46,862 bases of DNA from Bacteroidales bacterium (GTDB lineage: Bacteria > Bacteroidota > Bacteroidia > Bacteroidales > UBA12077), in NCBI GenBank assembly GCA_030611105.1, contig JAUWQL010000007.1, positions 1-46,862 on the forward strand. Reading direction: 5' to 3'. The notes beneath the pieces were generated by a model. The model ran no database searches, was not told the origin of the DNA, and worked only from the letters and a program-made list of their open reading frames with translations. The position numbers and the translations under genes were made by a program. This document shows positions 37,180 to 43,736 of the stretch, in pieces. Each line of letters opens with the position of its first letter. Position 1 is the first letter of the stretch.

Positions 37180-37230
37180 CTTTTGTTGTTGAAGTCTTTT
37201 TTGTTATTTGTATTTTTTAATTTAATATGC

Positions 37231-37267
37231 AGAAATTAGTCCCGGAAATTTTCGGGATGACATTTCT
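37231..37267. repeat. Imperfect palindrome upstream of the transketolase C-subunit gene
   Basis: An imperfect stem with AGAAAT/ATTTCT at its base surrounds TCCCGGAAATTTTCGGGA (37240-37257), a relative of the palindromes in the terminators at 16411 and 34544. No T run follows on the minus strand, so it is not a good terminator. Short direct repeats TTTCAAGTTTCAAG lie beside it at about 37273-37289. Confidence 0.45.
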
Positions 37268-37299
37268 CATAATTTCAAGTTTCAAGTTTCGAATTTTAT

Positions 37300-38679
37300 C
37301 TAATAAAGTACTATTTTTTTTGATGATCCTGATTTTATCGTAAATCGTTTATTAATTGTATATATTGCTTGTTTTGTATTTTTAGGCCTGTACACAACCC
37401 TGTAATTTCCAGGTTGCATAATGATATTTTGATGTAATGTTTTCTGATCAAGATTATAAACCCATTTTAAGGTATCTGCTGTCTCAATATAGATACTCCC
37501 ATATCCACTCGAAGCAAGTGAGAAATTTGCTATACCAGGACGTGGTATCTCAATATTTGTAGTACCGCTTTGTTCAATTTTTACATTTTCAACATAAACT
37601 CTGGGAATAGATAATATTTCCAAATCATATTCACCTACAAGGTATTTTTCTATTGTACTGTTTTTCTGAATATTTAAGGTTTTAGGTTTTTTATCCCGAC
37701 GGACAATTATATCTAAATCCTTGTATTGATTACTTCCGGGACATGAAATCTTCAAAAATCCCTGGGGAGTATTAACTCCGATCATATTATGTTTGCCTTC
37801 TGCCAGGATTATATTACTTTTTCTTACAGCAGGCAAAGTATGAACTACAAGATCGTATGTTATTAAAGGATCGATTATCAGCGTATCGGGATTGCCCATG
37901 TAATTGATCGTATGCACGAAGTTATACTTAACTTTACCCGAAACATGATCAAAGAAAGTCATATTTACGTCTGTTTCGGTTGGCATGCCGTTAATATCAA
38001 GCAGGTTAACCTGTGCTGTTGTTGAATTTAAAGCTCTGGAAATAACTATTCCTAAAACCTCTCGGAATTTTTCCTCGTTCGGCGTATTGTAGAAGTGTCC
38101 TACACATTCAAATGTTTTTTCGAAATTAGGATCTATGCCTATGCCAATTACAAAAGGTTTTAGAATAATTCCTTTCTTTTGTAGATTCAGAGATGCCTGA
38201 CATGGATCACCATCACATGCTTCGATTCCGTCAGTTATTAGTATTAATATATTACGACAGTCTTTGCAGGGAGGAAAATCGTTCGCAGCTAACTCCAGAG
38301 AATTAGCAATAGGGGTTGTCCCTTTGGGTATAAGAGAACGAAGTTTTTGCCTGATTTCTCCGGCATTTCCGGGTTTAAAAGGAACTTCAAGTTTTGTATC
38401 ATTACAATCTTGTGGAGGAACCGGACTTTGATGGCCATATACTCTTAATGCCATTTGTATATTGTCCATTTGTTCCAGGCTATCAATAATATGAATTAAG
38501 TATTTTCGTGCAATGCTAATTTTCCTGCCACTTTCCCATGTTCCATACATGCTTTGAGATGCATCGAATACGAATAAAATTCGAGAAGTGGTGGGTTCAG
38601 ATTTGCTTTTTTGAGCCTGTAAATAAATTGTGCTAAACGCAAAAAATAAAATTGATATGTATTTGATTAGTATTTTCAA
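37300..38679 (-). CDS. Secreted von Willebrand factor type A domain protein
   Basis: A 459-residue protein with a signal peptide (about 1-22, ending LQAQ) and a VWA domain (about 32-215). The metal-ion-dependent adhesion site looks complete: DASQS at about residue 39, the Thr in PKGTTPIA, and ITDGIEACDGD. Three Cys pairs in the domain (DCNDT, PPCKDCRN, ACDGDPC) suggest disulfides. The remaining part (about 225-459) is beta-rich with no domain that I recognise; it resembles repeats of small beta domains. It is likely periplasmic or surface-exposed and binds protein. It lies between the MgsA-like gene and the transketolase C-subunit gene, on the same strand. Confidence 0.85.
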   Translation of the reverse strand: MKILIKYISILFFAFSTIYLQAQKSKSEPTTSRILFVFDASQSMYGTWESGRKISIARKYLIHIIDSLEQMDNIQMALRVYGHQSPVPPQDCNDTKLEVPFKPGNAGEIRQKLRSLIPKGTTPIANSLELAANDFPPCKDCRNILILITDGIEACDGDPCQASLNLQKKGIILKPFVIGIGIDPNFEKTFECVGHFYNTPNEEKFREVLGIVISRALNSTTAQVNLLDINGMPTETDVNMTFFDHVSGKVKYNFVHTINYMGNPDTLIIDPLITYDLVVHTLPAVRKSNIILAEGKHNMIGVNTPQGFLKISCPGSNQYKDLDIIVRRDKKPKTLNIQKNSTIEKYLVGEYDLEILSIPRVYVENVKIEQSGTTNIEIPRPGIANFSLASSGYGSIYIETADTLKWVYNLDQKTLHQNIIMQPGNYRVVYRPKNTKQAIYTINKRFTIKSGSSKKIVLY

Positions 38680-38719
38680 TTGTTGATTTTAATTTATATT
38701 GAAAAATTTTCAGTTCTGA

Positions 38720-39121
38720 TTAGTCTTCCATTGATTTTCTTCGTTCGTAATCTTCCTTTTTTATATGTCCAAGAATTATTAATTCGGCACTGGCATAATT
38801 TGTTGCCAGTGGGATGTTATACATGTTACAAGCTTCTAGTAATAACTGAATATCTTCATGATGTCCTTGTTTAATTAAAGGATCGCGCAAGAATATCACG
38901 ATATCAATTTCATTACGTTTAATTCTATCGGTAATTTCTAGATATCCACCAGATTCACCCGGGCTATAATGTTCTACTTTTATCCCTTGTGATTCAACAT
39001 ATTCTGCAGTTCTTCCTGTTGCAATTAGATTTACACCAAAAATCCAATCTTTGCGGTCATTTAAAAATTGAACCATCTCGGGCTTTTTCACATCATGAGC
39101 AATAATTACAATGTTTTTCAT
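38720..39121 (-). CDS. Methylglyoxal-synthase-like protein lacking the catalytic Asp
   Basis: A 133-residue protein with the MGS-like fold. Methylglyoxal synthase makes methylglyoxal from dihydroxyacetone phosphate. Aligned without gaps to E. coli MgsA, ours keeps H9/D10 (H19/D20), the phosphate loop ATGRTAE (ATGTTGN), D80 (D91), H87 (H98) and D90 (D101). The GGD motif that carries the proposed catalytic base D71 reads GESGGYLE, so Tyr60 replaces Asp71. It may therefore be inactive, have another activity, or bind a phosphorylated metabolite as a sensor. It begins 35 bases after the transketolase N-subunit gene and is 40 bases before the VWA gene, so they may be co-expressed. Confidence 0.8.
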   Translation of the reverse strand: MKNIVIIAHDVKKPEMVQFLNDRKDWIFGVNLIATGRTAEYVESQGIKVEHYSPGESGGYLEITDRIKRNEIDIVIFLRDPLIKQGHHEDIQLLLEACNMYNIPLATNYASAELIILGHIKKEDYERRKSMED

Positions 39122-39156
39122 AATCCTAAATTTTTATTTGTTCAACTTTATATAAT

Positions 39157-40002
39157 TTAATAATCTCCTAAAGATTCTTTTAACTGATTAAGTGCTGTTT
39201 CGAGTTGTGCATCATTTGGTGCTACACCATGCCATTTGTGTGTTCCCATCATGAAGTCGACACCCATACCCATTTCAGTTTTCATTAAAATTATAATAGG
39301 TTTTCCATTACCAGTAATTGTTTTTGCCTGATTAATGGTTTTAACAACATCAGCCATGTCATTACCATTCATTTCTAGCACATGCCAGCCAAAACTTTCC
39401 CATTTAGCTCTTAGGTTTCCCAGAGAAATAATTTCATCAACAGGGCCATCAATTTGTTTGCCATTATAATCGACTGTTGCTATTAAATTATCAATTTTGT
39501 GCTGTGCTGCAAACATTGCTGCTTCCCAAATTTGACCTTCTTGTAATTCTCCATCTCCGTGAAGCGAAAAAACCAATTTAGAATCGTTATTCAGTTTTTT
39601 AGTAATTGCTGCTCCGCAAGCTACCGATAATCCCTGTCCTAAAGAACCTGAAGCAATCCGTATTCCGGGTAATCCTTCTTTTGTGGTTGGATGTCCCTGT
39701 AACCTGGAATTTAATGTTCTGAATGTTGAAAGTTCTTCAAGTTTAAAATACCCGGTACGAGCTAAAACGCTGTACCATAAAGCGGAAAGATGTCCGTTTG
39801 AAAGAAAGAATATATCCTGATCTTTACCATCCATATCAAAATTTATTGGATCATGATCCATAATTTCGAAATAAAGTGCTGTGATAAAATCTGTACATCC
39901 CAATGACCCTCCCGGGTGACCAGAATTTTGTGCATGAACCATTCTTACTATATCTCTGCGTACTTGCGATGCTATTTGTTTTAAGTTTTGAATATCAGAC
40001 AT
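39157..40002 (-). CDS. Transketolase, N-terminal subunit (split transketolase)
   Basis: A 281-residue protein equivalent to the N-terminal thiamine-diphosphate-binding domain of transketolase. Visible marks are SGHPGGSLGCTDFI, SNGHLSALWY, and the ThDP/Mg2+ motif GDGELQEGQIWEA...DYNGKQIDG. The partner half is at 36226-37179. It heads the apparent minus-strand unit transketolase-N, MgsA-like, VWA, transketolase-C. Split transketolases are known in archaea and many bacteria, but the halves are normally next to each other. Confidence 0.93.
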   Translation of the reverse strand: MSDIQNLKQIASQVRRDIVRMVHAQNSGHPGGSLGCTDFITALYFEIMDHDPINFDMDGKDQDIFFLSNGHLSALWYSVLARTGYFKLEELSTFRTLNSRLQGHPTTKEGLPGIRIASGSLGQGLSVACGAAITKKLNNDSKLVFSLHGDGELQEGQIWEAAMFAAQHKIDNLIATVDYNGKQIDGPVDEIISLGNLRAKWESFGWHVLEMNGNDMADVVKTINQAKTITGNGKPIIILMKTEMGMGVDFMMGTHKWHGVAPNDAQLETALNQLKESLGDY

Positions 40003-40180
40003 TTTATAATTAAATATAATTTATAATTGAATTCATAAAATTTATTAAACAAGGTCATAAAAATACGGTTTTTCAAAATAATATTCGAATTATGTTTTTA
40101 ATTTATTATTAACATGTTTTAAATATATTCATGATGTTTGATTTTTATTACTAAGCACTTTTTAGAATGCTGAAAAAGTG

Positions 40181-40188
40181 TAATTTTG
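40181..40188 (+). promoter_or_regulatory. Putative -7 element of ychF
   Basis: TAATTTTG fits TAnnTTTG exactly and is 33 bases before the ychF ATG, within the 219-base divergent gap to the transketolase gene. A T-rich TTTTTAG at 40159-40165 lies at the expected upstream-box distance. No clear promoter was found for the minus strand. Confidence 0.55.
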
Positions 40189-40221
40189 AGCCTTCATTAG
40201 TTTGTATTAAAACTTAATATT

Positions 40222-41319
40222 ATGAGTTTACAGTGTGGTATAATTGGTATAACAAATGTTGGCAAATCAACTCTTTTTAATTGTATGTCGAATTCAAAAG
40301 TTGAAACAACAAACTTTGCCTTTAGTACGAATAAATCAAATATTGGAATTGTTAATGTGCCAGATAATAGATTATTTGAACTTGAAAAACTTCAATCTAC
40401 AGAAAAGCTTATTCCTGCGACTGTTGAGATAGTTGATATTCCTGGTTTAACAAAGGGTGCAAATCAGGGTGAAGGTGTAGGGAATAAATTTTTGGGAGAT
40501 ATCAGAAATACCGATGCTTTAATTCATGTATTAAGATGTTTTGATGATGAAAACCTTCCTCATATTGATGGTTCTGTTGATCCTGTTAGAGATATAGAAA
40601 CCATTAATTTTGAATTACAGATAAAAGATTTGGAATCAGTTGAAAAGAAAATTCAACGATACGAAAAGCTTGTAAAAACAGGAGATAAAGATGCCAAACA
40701 TGGTGTTGAGGTTTTAAATGGCTTCAAAGAGCATTTAGAGTCAATGCAAAATGTACGTGATTATCAGATTTCAGATACGGATAAAAAACATATTGATGAT
40801 ATATTTCTTTTAACTGCAAAACCTGTAATTTACGTTTGTAATGTTGATGATGCTTCGGCAGTTTCAGGGAACGCTTATGTTGATAAAGTTAAAGAAGCTT
40901 TGAAAAATCAGAATACTGAGATACTCGTGATTGCAGGCAAACTGGAAGCAGAAATAGCAGATTTGGAAGATATTGAAGACAGAAATGAATTTTTAACTGA
41001 TGCAGGATTGACAGAGCCAGGTGTAAATAGATTAATTCGTGGTGCATATTCATCATTAAATTTAATGTCGTTTTTTACTGTTGGACCAAAGGAAATAAGG
41101 GCATGGACAATTAAAAAAGGAATGAGTGCACCACAAGCTGCAGGAGCAATTCATAGCGATTTGGAACGTGGCTTTATTCGTGCAGAGGTTATGAAATACA
41201 ATGATTTTATTACAATAGGTTCTGAAACTAAAGTGAAAGAAGCCGGGAAATTTCATGTCGAAGGTAAAAATTATATTGTCGATGATGGCGATATTTTACA
41301 TATCAGGTTTAATGTTTAA
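40222..41319 (+). CDS. ychF: Redox-regulated ATPase/GTPase YchF (Obg family)
   Basis: A 365-residue P-loop protein of the universal OLA1/YchF family, which binds ribosomes and prefers ATP over GTP. Motifs: P-loop GITNVGKSTLFN (residues 7-18), switch II DIPGLTKGANQGEG (about 73-86), and NVDD in place of NKxD (about 213), the substitution that explains the ATP preference in the family. A coiled-coil insert lies at about 130-170 and a TGS domain at the C-terminus (about 280-365, FFTVGPKEIRAWTI and DGDILHIRF). It is usually 363-365 residues long. It is divergent from the transketolase genes. Confidence 0.96.
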   Translation: MSLQCGIIGITNVGKSTLFNCMSNSKVETTNFAFSTNKSNIGIVNVPDNRLFELEKLQSTEKLIPATVEIVDIPGLTKGANQGEGVGNKFLGDIRNTDALIHVLRCFDDENLPHIDGSVDPVRDIETINFELQIKDLESVEKKIQRYEKLVKTGDKDAKHGVEVLNGFKEHLESMQNVRDYQISDTDKKHIDDIFLLTAKPVIYVCNVDDASAVSGNAYVDKVKEALKNQNTEILVIAGKLEAEIADLEDIEDRNEFLTDAGLTEPGVNRLIRGAYSSLNLMSFFTVGPKEIRAWTIKKGMSAPQAAGAIHSDLERGFIRAEVMKYNDFITIGSETKVKEAGKFHVEGKNYIVDDGDILHIRFNV

Positions 41320-41422
41320 ATAGGTATGCGGTATAAGGTTATAAGGTATGCAGGATGCTGTTGAAGAAAGCAGTATGAGTGAATTGAAACATGAAAGTAA
41401 AAACAGAAAGATTTTAGTATCA

Positions 41423-41469
41423 AGTATCAAGAGTAAAAAATCGTACGTTCTTATTTCATTCTTGATACT
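41423..41469. repeat. 10-base inverted repeat between ychF and crcB
   Basis: AGTATCAAGA (41423-41432) and TCTTGATACT (41460-41469) are perfectly complementary with 27 bases between them. The region also has short direct repeats (GGTATAAGGT/GGTATGC, 41323-41355). It is not a fluoride riboswitch by eye. It may be a dispersed intergenic element; GTATCAAG repeats are common in Bacteroidota gaps. Confidence 0.5.
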
Positions 41470-41544
41470 ATGGACTTGTTAAAAAATCAAAATAAAAGAT
41501 ATACTTAATATATCATGCTTTAGTCAAATTTACATAATTAAAAG

Positions 41545-41910
41545 ATGAATACATTATTTGCAATTTTTATTGGTGGTGGATTGGGTAGTGTAACTCGATT
41601 TGGGATATCAAAATTTGTCACTTCAGATTTTAAAGAAATTAATCCTGTAGGAACTTTAACGGCTAATGTTGTAAGTACTTTAATCTTAGGTGTTATACTA
41701 TTTCTAACAACAGAAAAACTTATTATATCGCCAACTATTAAAGCACTTTTAATTGTTGGATTTTGTGGAGGATTTAGTACATTCTCAACATTTAGTTATG
41801 AGACTTTTGAATTATTACGATCAGGAAATTATTACTTTGCCACTGCAAATATATTAGTAAGTATATTCTTAGGTGTTGGAGTTTTGTTTATTTTAGCACG
41901 AAGTATTTAA
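41545..41910 (+). CDS. crcB: Fluoride ion channel CrcB/Fluc
   Basis: A 121-residue membrane protein with four helices. Fluc proteins form antiparallel dimers that export fluoride. The family motifs are present: GGGLGSVTRFGIS near the N-terminus, GTLTANVVST with the conserved Asn in TM2, and GFCGGFSTFSTFSYE with the Phe-box and Na+-binding loop in TM3. The start lies 226 bases after ychF. No fluoride riboswitch consensus (GGNGATGG and the pseudoknot) was seen. It precedes the PafA-like gene by 19 bases and may be cotranscribed with it. Confidence 0.94.
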   Translation: MNTLFAIFIGGGLGSVTRFGISKFVTSDFKEINPVGTLTANVVSTLILGVILFLTTEKLIISPTIKALLIVGFCGGFSTFSTFSYETFELLRSGNYYFATANILVSIFLGVGVLFILARSI

Positions 41911-41929
41911 AAATTTCTAAATTTAAGAA

Positions 41930-43582
41930 ATGCACAAAAGAAAATATTCTACAAAATCAATATTACTTAGTCTTTTTATTTTATTCGGGTTTAGTATATT
42001 GCAAGCTCAGAATCAACTTAATAAACCGCCAAAATTAGTTGTTGGAATTGTAATTGAAGAAATGCGCTATGAAATGCTTCTTCGCTACTGGGATTCATTT
42101 GGAGAAAATGGTTTTAAAAAAATAATAAACCATGGAGCTTTTTGTACTCAAACTCACCACAATTATTTAATTACACAGAATGGTGTAGGTCAGGCAAGTA
42201 TAGTAACAGGAACATATCCTAATTATCACGGAATTATCTCAGATACCTGGTATAATCGATTAACAGGTAAAACTGTTGGTTGTGCCGACGAATCAAAATT
42301 TAATTTAATAAATGGAGAGATTTCAATGGGGAATTTTACTCCTAAAAATATAATAAGCTCTACTATTGGAGATGAATTGAAACTGGCTACCAATGATAGC
42401 TCTAAAGTAATTTCTATTTCTTTGAATCCTGTTTCTGCCGTGATTTCAGGAGGAAGATTAGCAGACTACACATTTTGGTTTAATAATCATGATGGTGGAT
42501 GGATAACAGGGAACTATTATACCGATACTTTGCCGGCATGGGTAAAGGAGTTTAATGCAAAAGGATTTCAGGAGGTATATATGAGAAGGAACTGGGCAAG
42601 TATGTATTCCTTAGAAAATAATTATAAATATAGTTTACCCGACGATAGTGATTTTGAAATAGGTTTTAGAAATTATCGTTATACTTTTCCGTATGATTTA
42701 TCATATTTGAGAAATCGATCCGGAAATTTTAAATATCTAAAATATACTCCGTTTGGAAATACTTACACCAAGGATTTTGCTGTATCGACAATAGTTAACG
42801 AGAATTTAGGGAAAGATAATTTTACAGATTTTCTTACAATCAGTTTTTCTGCAACAAATTACAGTGGAGAATTATTTGGCCCTCGATCTGTTGAAATAGA
42901 AGATTTATTTTTGAGATTAGATAAAGATTTGGAACACCTTATAAGTTTTCTTGATAATGAAATAGGGTTGGAGAATACTTTGATTTATATAACATCCGAC
43001 AGAGGAGTTTCTGATGTTCCTGAATATCTTATTTCTAAAAAACAAAATGCAGGTGTATTTGATGGTGCCAAGGCTGTTACTTTACTTAATAGTTATTTGA
43101 GTATTGTATATCAGGAAGGAGAATGGGTAAAGTCATATCATTCAAGACAGATATATTTTAATCAGCAATTAATAGACAATACCGGTGTTGATTTAAATGA
43201 GATTCAAAACAAAGTGGCCAACTTTATGGTTCAGTTTACCGGTGTGGCAAATGCACTCCCTGCATCAACAATAAATTCAACGAATTTTGGGTCCGGTATT
43301 AATCAAAAAATTCAAAACAGTTTCCATCAAAAACGCTCGGGTGATGTGATAATAAACCTTGAACCCGGCTGGATTGAAAAAAATGGATATGTAACAAAAT
43401 CAGGATCGGGATATGAATACGATACTCATGTTCCTTTAATCTGGTACGGGTGGAAAGTTAAAAGTATTCGAATAGACAGACCCACAGAAGTAATAGATAT
43501 TGCCCCAACAATTGCATGGATACTTAAGATAACTTCGCCAAATGCTTCAGTTGGCAATCCAATTTCTGAAATAATAGAATAA
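41930..43582 (+). CDS. PafA-like alkaline phosphatase superfamily protein with degenerate active site
   Basis: A 550-residue protein with a signal peptide (about 1-27, ending LQAQ) and an overall match to the PafA-type alkaline phosphatases of Bacteroidota (VVGIVIEEMRYEML, TGTYPNYHGI, YEYDTHVPLIWYG). The catalytic positions are mostly changed relative to PafA: metal ligand D38 becomes E43, nucleophile T79 becomes N84 (in YLITQNGVGQAS), N100 becomes D105, K162/R164 become N/V in SLNPV, D305 and H309 become N310 and E314 (SATNYSGELFG), and H353 becomes R358 (TSDRG). Only D357 and H500 of the metal set remain. The fold and surrounding motifs are kept over the full length, so this is a conserved pseudoenzyme rather than a broken gene. 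It may bind phosphate esters or act as an envelope scaffold. Confidence 0.85.
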   Translation: MHKRKYSTKSILLSLFILFGFSILQAQNQLNKPPKLVVGIVIEEMRYEMLLRYWDSFGENGFKKIINHGAFCTQTHHNYLITQNGVGQASIVTGTYPNYHGIISDTWYNRLTGKTVGCADESKFNLINGEISMGNFTPKNIISSTIGDELKLATNDSSKVISISLNPVSAVISGGRLADYTFWFNNHDGGWITGNYYTDTLPAWVKEFNAKGFQEVYMRRNWASMYSLENNYKYSLPDDSDFEIGFRNYRYTFPYDLSYLRNRSGNFKYLKYTPFGNTYTKDFAVSTIVNENLGKDNFTDFLTISFSATNYSGELFGPRSVEIEDLFLRLDKDLEHLISFLDNEIGLENTLIYITSDRGVSDVPEYLISKKQNAGVFDGAKAVTLLNSYLSIVYQEGEWVKSYHSRQIYFNQQLIDNTGVDLNEIQNKVANFMVQFTGVANALPASTINSTNFGSGINQKIQNSFHQKRSGDVIINLEPGWIEKNGYVTKSGSGYEYDTHVPLIWYGWKVKSIRIDRPTEVIDIAPTIAWILKITSPNASVGNPISEIIE

Positions 43583-43680
43583 ACAAATTTTATTTCATAG
43601 AATGTTTTATATAGTTTGAAATTAGATATTTACGTTAAATATACATTGCTAATTAAATTCCGAATATAAAATTTGAATAA

Positions 43681-43708
43681 ATAAAAAACACCAAGTAATA
43701 ACCTGATG
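43681..43708 (-). terminator. Probable intrinsic terminator of the antiporter gene
   Basis: On the minus strand CATCAG and TTGGTG pair (two G-T pairs) around an 8-base loop and are followed by six T residues. It is 29 bases after the antiporter stop. The stem is weak, so this is a moderate call. Confidence 0.5.
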
Positions 43709-43736
43709 CTTTTAGTTTAATAATAAAAATATACAA

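Noticed and set aside
41348-41482. A 44-codon open frame between ychF and crcB (start MQDAVEESSMSEL, hydrophobic end)
   Set aside because: It spans the inverted repeat, has no start signal and no recognisable family; the sequence looks like an intergenic repeat element.
41320-41544. Fluoride riboswitch in front of crcB
   Set aside because: The conserved GGNGATGG segment and pseudoknot elements were not found.
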